A stretch of 64,000 nt of DNA from Legionella birminghamensis (lineage in GTDB: Bacteria; Pseudomonadota; Gammaproteobacteria; Legionellales; Legionellaceae): assembly GCF_900452515.1 (NCBI RefSeq), contig NZ_UGNW01000001.1:1054001-1118000 (forward strand). Direction: 5' to 3'. A model generated the notes under the pieces. It was not told where the DNA came from, made no database searches, and saw only the letters and a list, made by a program, of their open reading frames with translations. Numbering within the stretch: position 1 is the stretch's first letter; the number at the start of each line of letters is the position of its first letter. The position numbers and the translations under genes were made by a program. Below are positions 34,411-43,900 of this stretch, in pieces.

Positions 34411-34444
34411 AATCTCGCAAAATTATGTTGGGCAGGTATATACT
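34411..34444 (+). promoter_or_regulatory. Probable icmP promoter
   Basis: AATCTCGCAAAATTA (34411-34425) repeats the icmT promoter motif. Seventeen bases after its CTCGCA part lies TATATA (34437-34442), overlapping the TATACT of known icm promoters (34439-34444). icmP begins at 34482. Confidence 0.5.
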
Positions 34445-34481
34445 TGCTCTTAGGTATAACTCTTTGATTTGACCGGACCGG

Positions 34482-35615
34482 ATGGCTCAACAATCTCAAC
34501 AGCAAGGCGGCGGCGATAATTCAATGGCCCCAGTATGGATTATGGTACTGGTGTTTTTGATTGGTTGGCTTATCTGGTACGCTGGACATCAATATATTGT
34601 TGCATTTGTATTCAAACTAAATGTGTTGCAAGCGAAGCTCGTCAGTCTTTTTATAAGTAACCCCAAGCTTGAAAATGATGTTTATCTAATGCAAACAATT
34701 GATCCTGCAACTGTCAGCTGGAACCAGTTTCTGGACTTGACCCGTACGGTCGGTGATTATATTCGCTATCCTGTAATTGTCATTCTCGTTGCTTTGGCCT
34801 TTTATCTTTACCAATCAAATGTAGTCCTCAAGTTTCGTCGTGCCCATGATATGAAAACCCTCAGGGCACAGGAGCAATACAACTGGCCGGCTATAATGCC
34901 CGTCGTCAAAGAGGATCTGGTTAGCCAGGATATTAACAAGGGTCCATGGGCAATGGCGCTGACACCCATGGAGTTTGCACGCAAATATCATTTGCTTAGA
35001 AAAGACGATGCGATTCTGGATAATCCAGTGCCAGGCATGGAGATGACTGCCGGCATTCGTCGCGGCGATGCCAAACGTGTGTTTACCCTGCAGTTAGGGC
35101 CTTATTGGGACAACTTTGATCGCTGTCCCCCTCATGCCCGTGCCCTGGCTGCGATCTTCATGGCCAGAATGAATAGAGATAGGGGTTCGGCCAACATGAT
35201 AATGGAAACGCTTGATAAAACCTTCAGCGAAGGCAAGCCGGACTACTCGGTAGCTCTGCCTGTCATTAAAAAATATCAGGATGCTGAGAATGTTCAGGAA
35301 ATTTTGGCACAGCATGCCTACCTCCTTACAGTAATGGCTTCTTTGCTGCAGGCGTCACGAGAAGATGGTGTAGTCGCCAGTGCAGAATTTCTATGGTTAA
35401 AGCCCACGGATAGACGATTATGGTATATGCTTAACTGTATAGGTAGACAGACGCCTTTCGCTGAAGTAGCTGGGCCTTTTGCCCACTGGAAAGCAGAAAG
35501 AGCTATGAAAAGACGTTCGCTGGTGCCGATGATTGATGAAGCTATTAAAGCCTTGGAAATTGCTGTCAAGGAAGTGAAATTATCCCCTCGTGAAGTCCAG
35601 GAGTTGCAGCCATGA
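34482..35615 (+). CDS. icmP: Dot/Icm coupling complex component IcmP/DotM
   Basis: IcmP (DotM) binds Glu-rich signals of effectors and works with IcmO, IcmJ and IcmS in the type IV coupling complex. The 377-residue protein has two N-terminal TM helices (about residues 19-42, APVWIMVLVFLIGWLIWYAGHQYIVAFVF, and about 92-110, YPVIVILVALAFYLY) and a cytoplasmic domain rich in basic surface patches (KFRRAHDMKTLRAQEQYNWPAIMP, TRRGDAKRVFTLQLGPYWDNFDRCPPHARALAAIFMARMNRDRG). The last bases overlap the icmO ATG by four, typical for this pair. Confidence 0.96.
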   Translation: MAQQSQQQGGGDNSMAPVWIMVLVFLIGWLIWYAGHQYIVAFVFKLNVLQAKLVSLFISNPKLENDVYLMQTIDPATVSWNQFLDLTRTVGDYIRYPVIVILVALAFYLYQSNVVLKFRRAHDMKTLRAQEQYNWPAIMPVVKEDLVSQDINKGPWAMALTPMEFARKYHLLRKDDAILDNPVPGMEMTAGIRRGDAKRVFTLQLGPYWDNFDRCPPHARALAAIFMARMNRDRGSANMIMETLDKTFSEGKPDYSVALPVIKKYQDAENVQEILAQHAYLLTVMASLLQASREDGVVASAEFLWLKPTDRRLWYMLNCIGRQTPFAEVAGPFAHWKAERAMKRRSLVPMIDEAIKALEIAVKEVKLSPREVQELQP

Positions 35616-37960
35616 TGCGCGGTATTGATTCACGTCATGAAATAGATCCAACCCAGTTACTTAGGGATACCCGAACGGTAGGCCAGCGTTTGGGTGATTT
35701 TTTTTCAGATCCTACCAATGTATCCATTATATTGGTTTCACTTGCAGGTATTTCCTACTATGTTTCAGAAGTAGCGACCTTATTATTACTCATAGGCTTT
35801 TTCTTTTTTCTTTATACCTATACCCGCAAACAAGTCCTGCCTTTTCGCTTGCCCAAAATCGCCCGGGTTAAAGACTATAATGATTTAAAGCCTGGTATCA
35901 AGACCCCCTATACTGCGCGGGGTATTGCTTTTTTTGGAAATGATCGCAAAAGTAACGAGGAACTATGGTTTGCAAACGAGGATTTGCGGACTCATGCATT
36001 AATATTTGGTTCCACCGGTAGCGGTAAAACAGAAGCATTGGTATCACTGGCATTTAATGCCCTGGTGCAGGGCAGCGGTTTTATCTATGTCGATGGAAAA
36101 GGGGATAACTCCCTGTATGCAAAAGTCTTTTCAATGGTCAGAAGCATGGGGCGGGAGGATGATTTACTTTTAATCAACTTCATGACGGGTGCCCGGGATA
36201 TTGTGGGCCCGCAGGAAAAGCGCCTTTCCAATACGTTAAACCCGTTTTGTCAGGGTTCGTCAAGTATGCTAACGCAGCTTGTCGTCAGTCTTATGGGCTC
36301 ATCCGGACAATCTTCAGACGGCGACATGTGGAAGGGAAGAGCTATCAGCTTCGTTGAAGCCCTAATGAAACTATTGGTTTATATGCGTGACGAGGGCGCC
36401 ATATTGCTGGATGCCAATTCCATCCGGAATTATTTTGATTTACAGCGTCTGGAAGCAATTGTTATTGACAAGGTTTTTCCGCGGGATGAACAGGAAAGTA
36501 TTAATATAGAGTCAGTTCCAAAGCTGGTGACTGACCCTTTAAGGAACTATGTATTCAATCTTCCTGGATATAATAAAGAGAAAAAAGGCAAACAGGTTTC
36601 CCAGGTGCTGGAACAACATGGATTTATTACCATGCAGTTAGTCCGTGTGTTCTCGTCATTAGCTGATACCTATGGACATATCATCCGTACTAACCTTGCG
36701 GAAGTTGATTTTAAGGACGTTGTACTTAATCGCCGCATTCTGGTGGTGTTATTACCCGCTCTGGAAAAATCACCCGACGAGTTATCCAACCTTGGAAAGG
36801 TGATTGTATCGTCACTCAAGGCGATGATGGCAGCTGGCCTGGGAGAGGAAGTGGAAGGGGATTACCGTGATGTGATTGAGCGTAAACCCACCAACTCACC
36901 AACACCTTATATGTGTATCCTTGACGAGTATGGTTATTATGCGGTTCAAGGCTTTGCTGTTGTGCCAGCCCAGGCGCGTTCATTAGGATTTTCAGCCATC
37001 TTTGCCGGGCAGGATTTACCGGCATTCCAGAAAGCATCCAAAGAAGAAGCCGCGTCAATTGGTGCAAATACAAACATTAAAATCTGTATGAAGCTTGAGG
37101 ATCCTACGGAGACATGGGATTTCTTTACCAAAACGGCTGGTGAAGCCTATGTTACCAAAGTAGATTCTTTCCAGACAAAAGATAGCAGCATGACCAATAG
37201 CTATCTCGATACCAAGAGTTCATCTTTTGAAAAGAGATCCCGTATTGACCTCTTGGACCTAAAAGAGCAGACAGAAGGTGAAGCTCATATTTTCTTCAAG
37301 TCAAAAATCGTTCGTGCCCGCATGTTTTATGCGAACCCTAAACCAGTTAAACAGTTGAAGCTTAATCAGTTCCTTAAAGTCGAAGCACCGCCGGACGATT
37401 ATCTGTCAAAACTGCAAAAACAACTTTCCGGTTTCCAGAAAGTGCTTGAAAGCGGTGACCTCAGTATTGATAAGCTGGTGGAAAGTGAAGAGATCAGCCT
37501 AATTACTAAAGTGTTGCGCGAATCGACTGTGGTTGAACCGATTGAGCGGGGTGTGGCTGCATTGCTGGCATACCATGGGCATAATGAGCCTGAGCCTGTC
37601 GAAGAAATTATTGAAGAAGAGGAAGAAGGGGTTCTGACTATATTCAGTAAACTACGCACTCCATTTAATGCACTTCCATTACTGGTCAAGGATGTGGAGC
37701 AATTCTCCTTACCGATTCTTGCCATTAATGAAACCAGGAACTATCTGGCTTCTATTGAAAGAAATAGCGGCGCGAAGGATAAGTATTCAGGCTCAGTTGC
37801 CAACGAGCTTATAAAAGACTTCCAGATGGCCACCACCTATCCGCCGATGGAAAGGGATGTAGTAGAGCCTTATGAGTTAACAGAAATAGTTAGAACGCTC
37901 ACCGATAGAATCGTGGAAGAGCGGCGTAAGGCAAATGAAAAAGCATCAGAAGAAAGCTAG
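35612..37960 (+). CDS. icmO: Dot/Icm coupling ATPase IcmO/DotL
   Basis: IcmO is the VirD4-type coupling protein that recruits effectors. The 782 residues (783 in L. pneumophila) have two TM helices (about residues 36-52 and 54-70), Walker A GSTGSGKT at 133-140, Walker B with CILDEYGYYAVQGFAVVPAQARS (about 431-453), the AAD region, and the C-terminal tail (beyond about 590) that binds IcmSW and other adaptors, with its Glu-rich EPVEEIIEEEEEGVL stretch. It forms a co-translated pair with icmP. A repeat element follows. Confidence 0.97.
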   Translation: MMRGIDSRHEIDPTQLLRDTRTVGQRLGDFFSDPTNVSIILVSLAGISYYVSEVATLLLLIGFFFFLYTYTRKQVLPFRLPKIARVKDYNDLKPGIKTPYTARGIAFFGNDRKSNEELWFANEDLRTHALIFGSTGSGKTEALVSLAFNALVQGSGFIYVDGKGDNSLYAKVFSMVRSMGREDDLLLINFMTGARDIVGPQEKRLSNTLNPFCQGSSSMLTQLVVSLMGSSGQSSDGDMWKGRAISFVEALMKLLVYMRDEGAILLDANSIRNYFDLQRLEAIVIDKVFPRDEQESINIESVPKLVTDPLRNYVFNLPGYNKEKKGKQVSQVLEQHGFITMQLVRVFSSLADTYGHIIRTNLAEVDFKDVVLNRRILVVLLPALEKSPDELSNLGKVIVSSLKAMMAAGLGEEVEGDYRDVIERKPTNSPTPYMCILDEYGYYAVQGFAVVPAQARSLGFSAIFAGQDLPAFQKASKEEAASIGANTNIKICMKLEDPTETWDFFTKTAGEAYVTKVDSFQTKDSSMTNSYLDTKSSSFEKRSRIDLLDLKEQTEGEAHIFFKSKIVRARMFYANPKPVKQLKLNQFLKVEAPPDDYLSKLQKQLSGFQKVLESGDLSIDKLVESEEISLITKVLRESTVVEPIERGVAALLAYHGHNEPEPVEEIIEEEEEGVLTIFSKLRTPFNALPLLVKDVEQFSLPILAINETRNYLASIERNSGAKDKYSGSVANELIKDFQMATTYPPMERDVVEPYELTEIVRTLTDRIVEERRKANEKASEES

Positions 37961-37967
37961 TATCCCT

Positions 37968-37992
37968 CGTAGGCTGGGCTATAAAGCCCAGC
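37968..37992. repeat. GTAGGCTGGGC palindromic repeat, copy 3
   Basis: GCTGGGCT (37973-37980) and AGCCCAGC (37985-37992) pair with the loop ATAA, followed by GCAAAAAATTAG. It lies eight bases past the icmO stop and probably ends the icmP-icmO transcript. The remainder of the 37961-38255 gap is AT-rich, with no other feature I can mark. Confidence 0.6.
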
Positions 37993-38255
37993 GCAAAAAA
38001 TTAGCCGCCTAACTATTCCTCCTAATTGTAAAATTACAGAAAAAATTTCCTCGATAAGCTTTCCTCTCGTTTGTGATAATTTAAAATCTATTTTGCATAT
38101 TACTTGCCCATCACTGCTTATTTCTGGATTGAATTTTCATGAACTGCTTGTAACGCAATGATTTGTATGTTTTTATTTGATAATGAAATTACCGAAGGTC
38201 ACAACAGCGTTTATCATCCTGATAAGCTGTGAATAATTTTGACAAGAGAGTATAA

Positions 38256-38828
38256 GTGAGACGAACGTTTTCTGACCTAATAAGATCAATAGCGCTTCCG
38301 GCCAGTTTGCTGGCGTCTGTTGCTTTGCTGGGCTGCAATAAGGGTGGTTCCTATCCAATCGATGATGAGGGAATCAAATTACCGGGAAAGGTTCAGAATG
38401 GCTCTGACTCCGCTGTAATGACCATGCAAAGTAAATTTAAAAATATAGGAGTTAAAGTCGTTACTATCGGATCTGATTATCTGATTAGTATTCCATCTGC
38501 AGCATTATTTGCTGATCAATCGCCTCGTTTAACCTGGCAATCTTATGCTGTTCTCAATGAAGTTGCCCGGTTTATGAAGCTGTTTAGAAAAGTTTCAGTG
38601 ACAGTAACCGCCTACAGTAATAAATATTTGTCTTGTAAACGCGAGCAGGCGCTTACATTAACACGTGCAAGATCAGTTGCTGATTACTTATGGTCACAGT
38701 GCATCGATAGCCGCTTTGTATTTGTTGAAGGGGCGGGGAGCGATAAACCTATTGTAGGAATCACGCAGGGTGGAGACCAGTCGCCTAACTCCAGAATTGA
38801 AATTACGTTTAGAGAAGCTATCGTTTAA
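38256..38828 (+). CDS. icmN: Dot/Icm outer-membrane lipoprotein IcmN/DotK
   Basis: The 190-residue lipoprotein begins with a lipobox signal (MRRTFSDLIRSIALPASLLA then SVALLGC, Cys at 27). The mature C-terminal domain is OmpA-like and peptidoglycan-binding: RLTWQSYAVLNEVARFMKLFRKVSVTVTAYSNKY, LSCKREQALTLTRARSVADYLWSQCIDS and NSRIEITF. It adds to the periphery of the outer-membrane core complex. The start is GTG 38256, with AAGAGAG just upstream. It is also known as lphA. Confidence 0.93.
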   Translation: MRRTFSDLIRSIALPASLLASVALLGCNKGGSYPIDDEGIKLPGKVQNGSDSAVMTMQSKFKNIGVKVVTIGSDYLISIPSAALFADQSPRLTWQSYAVLNEVARFMKLFRKVSVTVTAYSNKYLSCKREQALTLTRARSVADYLWSQCIDSRFVFVEGAGSDKPIVGITQGGDQSPNSRIEITFREAIV

Positions 38829-38839
38829 CAGGGGTTAAA

Positions 38840-39124
38840 ATGAGTCGCGAGGCTTGGAATTTAATTAAAGAATCCAAATCGTTTTACGTCACGACCTATC
38901 GGCGGATCGGAAACTGGATTTTGTGTATGCTAGGCGTAAACGTATTACTTTTTATTGCCGTTACATACAGCCGATTTCATCAACCGCCGCCGGATTTTTA
39001 TGCAACGAATGGTATTACACCCCCGGTTAAGCTGGCTTCAATGGATACGCCTAATTATTCAAATGAGGCTTTGCTGCCGCCTGATCCCGTAAATGATGAT
39101 AATGAAAAACCAATTCCAGAGTGA
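38840..39124 (+). CDS. icmM: Dot/Icm inner-membrane protein IcmM/DotJ
   Basis: The 94-residue length equals that of L. pneumophila IcmM. It has an N-terminal cytoplasmic helix (MSREAWNLIKESKSFYVTTY), one TM segment (about residues 26-44, IGNWILCMLGVNVLLFIAVTY) and a periplasmic tail. IcmM is a short homologue of IcmL and shares its TM-side region; the two associate in the inner membrane. It overlaps the beginning of the icmL leader. Confidence 0.93.
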   Translation: MSREAWNLIKESKSFYVTTYRRIGNWILCMLGVNVLLFIAVTYSRFHQPPPDFYATNGITPPVKLASMDTPNYSNEALLPPDPVNDDNEKPIPE

Positions 39125-39135
39125 AAGAGGAAAAA

Positions 39136-39774
39136 ATGGCTGACGATGCTTTAGCAGTGGTAACACTTCGAAACGAGTTTTACCGTGATGGACAAAGAAA
39201 ATTAATGGTGGCATTGATACTGTCATTTATTGTTAACTTTATGATGGCAGGTTTGCTTGTCTATGTGCTTACCCATCCGCCTGCCCCAAAATATTTTGCA
39301 ACAAGTATCAGTGGGCGGATAACGCCATTGTTTCCCTTGAACGAACCAAACCAATCGGATTCAGCCGTTCTACAATGGGCGAATCAGGCTGCGATTGCTG
39401 CTTTTACCTATAATTTCGTTAACTATCGCGATGAGTTACAGGCATCCTCCGGGTTCTTTACAGCTGAGGGCTGGCAACAGTTCCTGACTGCTTTACAGCA
39501 ATCGAATAACCTGGATGCGGTTAAGGCAAAAAAATTAATTGTTTCAGCCGTAGCAACTCGAGCTCCAATCATTTTGCAGAAAGGCTTGCTCAATGGCCGG
39601 TTTTCATGGCGCATCCAAATGCCGATTCTCGTTACTTATCAAAGTGCTAGTGAGTTTTCACAGCAGAATAACATTGTTACAATGTTAATTACTCGAGTGT
39701 CTACCTTGAATTCACCTCGGGGAATAGGAATTTCTCAATTTGTCGTGGGACCAGCTAGTGGTGGAGTAACCTGA
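39136..39774 (+). CDS. icmL: Dot/Icm inner-membrane protein IcmL/DotI
   Basis: IcmL (DotI) is a VirB8-like inner-membrane protein that forms a complex with IcmM. From ATG 39136 the protein has 212 residues, exactly as in L. pneumophila; the frame from GTG 39121 would add five residues. It has one TM helix (about 22-45, LMVALILSFIVNFMMAGLLVYVLTH) and a periplasmic NTF2-like domain with YFATSISGRITPLFPLNEPNQSDSAVLQWANQAAIAAFTYNFVNYRDEL. The ATG has AAAGAGGAAAAA in front. Confidence 0.97.
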   Translation: MADDALAVVTLRNEFYRDGQRKLMVALILSFIVNFMMAGLLVYVLTHPPAPKYFATSISGRITPLFPLNEPNQSDSAVLQWANQAAIAAFTYNFVNYRDELQASSGFFTAEGWQQFLTALQQSNNLDAVKAKKLIVSAVATRAPIILQKGLLNGRFSWRIQMPILVTYQSASEFSQQNNIVTMLITRVSTLNSPRGIGISQFVVGPASGGVT

Positions 39775-40907
39775 TGCAAAAAACCAGACCCCATAAATTA
39801 TTTAAATATGGTTTGACTGCTGTAGTCGCTTTTCATTCAGTCATTACTGTGTCCTATGCTGCCGAGCAGTCTGACTCAGCGCAGCAGGCTCTACAGCAGT
39901 TACGTATGCTGCAGCAAAAATTATCTGCTCAGCAGGGTGGCACATCCAGCATCAATCCGCAGCTAGGCAATATTCCATTAGGAACTGCCCAGGGGGCTGG
40001 GCAAACGCAGCAAAGTTCAACAACTGTCCAGAATACCACTGTGGTAAATGCGACAACTGGACAGCAGATTTCTGGCCCGCCGCAGACAGCTGCCGGACCT
40101 GAGCAACAACAGGCGCCAACTCCAAATGATAATGAGTTAATCGATAAACAGGCTTTTGATGGCGTATTGCGGCAAAAATTCCCTTTAACGCCTGAACAGA
40201 TCATCCGTTTGCGGCATGCCTACCAATCAAATGAGTTTGCTGAAACATCTACAGCTGGGACACCTCCTAAACCGACAGCGACTTCCCAGTTTGTCAATTT
40301 GTCTCCCGGCTCAACCCCGCCCGTTATTCGTTTGTCGCAAGGCTTTGTTTCATCGCTGGTGTTCCTGGATTCCACAGGAGCTCCCTGGCCTATCAGTGCC
40401 TATGATTTAGGTGATCCGGCTTCCTTCAATATTCAGTGGGATAAAACCAGTAATACCTTAATGATTCAGGCATTAAGATTGTACAACTATGGCAACCTGG
40501 CTGTGAGATTAAGGGGCTTAAATACACCGGTTATGCTGACTTTGATCCCAGGGCAGAAAGCAGTCGATTATCGAGTTGATTTGCGCATTCAGGGTTATGG
40601 CCCAAATGCCAAAAGCATGCCGATGGAAGAGGGCATACCTCCGGCAGCCAGTGACATTTTATTGCACGTTTTAGATGGTGTCCCGCCGGATGGCAGTACA
40701 CGGCTCGTAGTAAGCGGCGGCGACGCCAGAGCCTGGTTGCTGAACGATAAAATGTACGTTCGAACCAATCTTACCATCCTGTCGCCGGGATGGATCGGCA
40801 GTATGACCAGTGCAGATGGAATGCATGCATATGAAATGCAGAAGTCGCCTGTTTTATTGGTTTCCTGGCATGGCAAAGTCATGCAGCTCAAGGTAGAAGG
40901 GTTATAG
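39774..40907 (+). CDS. icmK: Dot/Icm outer-membrane core protein IcmK/DotH
   Basis: IcmK (DotH) is a VirB9-like protein of the outer-membrane core, and with DotG and DotF forms the central channel. The 377 residues (about 360 in L. pneumophila) have a signal peptide (KYGLTAVVAFHSVITVSYAAE), a Gln/Thr-rich variable linker (about residues 55-125) and the conserved C-terminal domain: RLSQGFVSSLVFLDSTGAPWPISAYDLGDPASFNIQWDKTSN and LPGQKAVDYRVDLRIQGYGP. Its ATG shares a base with the icmL stop. The linker is the part that explains the extra length. Confidence 0.96.
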   Translation: MQKTRPHKLFKYGLTAVVAFHSVITVSYAAEQSDSAQQALQQLRMLQQKLSAQQGGTSSINPQLGNIPLGTAQGAGQTQQSSTTVQNTTVVNATTGQQISGPPQTAAGPEQQQAPTPNDNELIDKQAFDGVLRQKFPLTPEQIIRLRHAYQSNEFAETSTAGTPPKPTATSQFVNLSPGSTPPVIRLSQGFVSSLVFLDSTGAPWPISAYDLGDPASFNIQWDKTSNTLMIQALRLYNYGNLAVRLRGLNTPVMLTLIPGQKAVDYRVDLRIQGYGPNAKSMPMEEGIPPAASDILLHVLDGVPPDGSTRLVVSGGDARAWLLNDKMYVRTNLTILSPGWIGSMTSADGMHAYEMQKSPVLLVSWHGKVMQLKVEGL

Positions 40908-40910
40908 CAA

Positions 40911-43900
40911 ATGGCAGGCAGAAAAGAAAACCTTAAAGCACTTTTTACAAATACCCGTTCTCGGGTCATCATTGTTTTTACAACCATCCTGCTGGTTATT
41001 GCCGTAGTGATTGGAGTCATCAAATTTATGGGTGCGGGAACAGACGGTCCCGGCGCGTCTGCAGATGTTCCCGGCGCACCAGCCATCCAATCCATTCCTG
41101 GCGCACTAAATCCTACTGCCCAATATGCCAAGCTACAGGAAGCTCAGAATGTTACTCAGGCACAGAACGCCTTAAAAACCGGAGGCAGTGCTATTCCAAC
41201 ATTGATCCGTTCCCAACAAATCGGAAGCGGTGTTGACGGCGTTGGCATGGCCGGTGATAACGGCCAGGGCGGCGTCGGGTTTTCGACATTAGCCATGGAG
41301 GATGAAGCAGGGGCGCAACGCAGCCTGTGGCTGGATGAATTAAGAAAGGGGAATTGCAATAAGTCCGTAGTGCAGAAAGTCGTTAGCGAAGGAGCAAACA
41401 TTTCCCTCCTCAAACAAGCATGCTCCTGCGTCCAGTTAAAAGCAGATGGTTATCAATTAGCAGATTTACAGCAGAGCTGTTCCTGTCAGGAATTAAAAGC
41501 AGCAGGATTTAATGCCAGGCAGTTAAAAGACAACGGTTATTCAGCTGGGCAATTGCGCATTTGCGGTTTCGATGCCTGCGAATTGAGAAATGCTGGATTT
41601 ACTGCGCAACAAATGAAAGATGGCGGTTTTTCCGATGGCGAGTTAAAAGGAGCTGGATTTTCGGATGCCGAGATCAACAAGGCAAGCGGCTTGCCTGATG
41701 GTGTCACTGAAGCAGACATACGAAAGGCTGGCTGCGATGTGAATGCCTTGCAACGTTTGCGTTCAGCAGGGGTCTCTGCTGCAGCAATACGCCGCACAAA
41801 TGGCTGTGGTGCGAATCAATTAAAAACTGCAGGTTTTACTGCCCAGGATTTACGTAACGCCGGATTTTCTGCCGCTGATCTTAAAAATGCAGGCTTTACC
41901 CCGGAGCAATTAAGACAGGCTGGTTATAGCGCAAGAGATTTATTGAACGCGGGTTATACACCGGATGAATTGCTTAAGACAGGATATACGCCAGCCGAAA
42001 TTGAAGCGGCTGAATCAGAATTGCCCCCTGGTATAACACCAACTGATGTAAAGAATGCAGGTTGTGATATTAATGGGGTGACCAAAGAAAGGTTGGCCGG
42101 CGTGAGTGCAAAATTGATTCGTCAGTATGCCAATTGCAGTGCCCAGGCATTAAAAGCCGCGGGATTCACAAATGGTGATTTGGCCTATGCTGGATTTACT
42201 CCCGACCAAATAAAGGCTGCCGGTCTATTATCTGATGACGCCATTCGAGCAGCGGGATGTGATCCAGACAAATTAAAATCGATTAATACTGGAGGTGTTT
42301 CTGCGCGTAAAATCAAAGATCTGAATGGCTGTACGGCAGCAGCTCTAAAAGCTGCAGGCTATGGAGCGCAGGCTTTGCTGGATGCTGGATATACACCCCA
42401 GGAATTGACCGCTGCCGGGTTTACTCCGGATGAAATACGTGCGGCGCAGCAAGCTTCTGATGCAGCAATTAAGGCTGCTGGTTGTGATCCTGACAAGCTG
42501 AAGGCTCTTTATGCAGCCGGTGTGTCTGCGAAACGGATCCATGATTTAAATGGCTGTTCCACTGCTGCTCTAAAATCAGCGGGCTACGATGCAAAATCTT
42601 TACTGGAAGCGGGCTTTACTCCCCAGGATCTGCTAGCTGCCGGATTTACCCCGGAACAAATTCGCCAGGGACAGTTAGCGACAGATGCGGCAATCAGGGC
42701 AGCAGGCTGTGATATTAATAAGCTGGGCGAATTGAAAGCTGCAGGCGTCACTGGAAAACGTATCCACGAATTGAGTGGTTGTAGTGCTGCAGTTCTGAAG
42801 GATGCAGGTTTTAGCGCTCGTTCGCTTTTAGACGCCGGGTTTACCCCTCAGGATCTTAAGAATGCCGGATTTACTGCCAGGCAATTACTCGATGCCGGAC
42901 TTACACCGCAACAACTATTGCAGGCTGGCTTTACTCCTGATCAACTAAGACAGGCAGGTGTCAGTGCGGCAGATATTATTGCAGCCGGTCGCGTTGCGAA
43001 TTGTAATGTTTCTTCTTTGCAGGCTGCTCATGCGGCAGGTGTATCGGCGACAGTGATCAAGCAAACTTTGGGTTGCAGCGCTGCTGGACTCAAGGCTGCT
43101 GGCTACAATGCTGCTGACCTTCGCGCTGCTGGGTTCACTGCTGCAGAACTAAAAAATGCGGGTTTTAGTGCTCCTGATCTGAAAGCAGCTGGCTTTAGTG
43201 CAAAAGAACTCCGTGATGCGGGTTTTCCAGCTGAAGAATTAAAAGCGGCAGGGTTTACTGCAGGTCAGCTCAAAGAAGCAGGATATTCAGCAGCGGAGCT
43301 AAAATCATCTGGATTCACCGCGAAACAATTAAAAGATGCAGGCTATAGCGCTAAACAATTGAAGGATGCTGGTTTTAGTGCAACAGAACTAAGAGCCGCC
43401 GGTTTTTCAGCCAAGGATCTGAAAGATGCCGGATTTAGCGCAGCGGCATTACGTACTGCCGGTTTTTCTGCAAAAGATCTTAAAGATGCAGGCTTTACAG
43501 CGGAAGAGTTAAGAAATGCCGGATTTTCTGCTTCTGCATTAAAGGATGCCGGGTTCTCGGCAGATGATTTGCGGAAAGCCGGGTTTAGTGATGCAGAGCT
43601 TCAGGCTGCAGGTATACAGCCGGGCTCAGCAGTTGCTGGTCTGGGCGAGAATCAGATTCCTGGAGCTACTTCCGGTGTTCCGGGTGTTCCTGGTTTGTCC
43701 GGGACCGGGCTTACAACAGCCTCTAGTCAGGCTGCTGCCAATAGCAGGCAGCTTCAGGAAATTCTCAACAGGCAAAATCAGCAGATGGCTGACCAACGCT
43801 ATCAGCAACGGATACAACAGCGTACGTCTGACATGATGGGTGCAGCGACATCCTCTCTCCAGAGTTGGTCTCGAGTATCGGTGCAGGCTTATACAGCCAG

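Noticed and set aside
40595-41797. Long minus-strand open frames over icmK and icmE
   Set aside because: They are shadows of the strongly biased plus-strand coding repeats; no ribosome sites and no family match.
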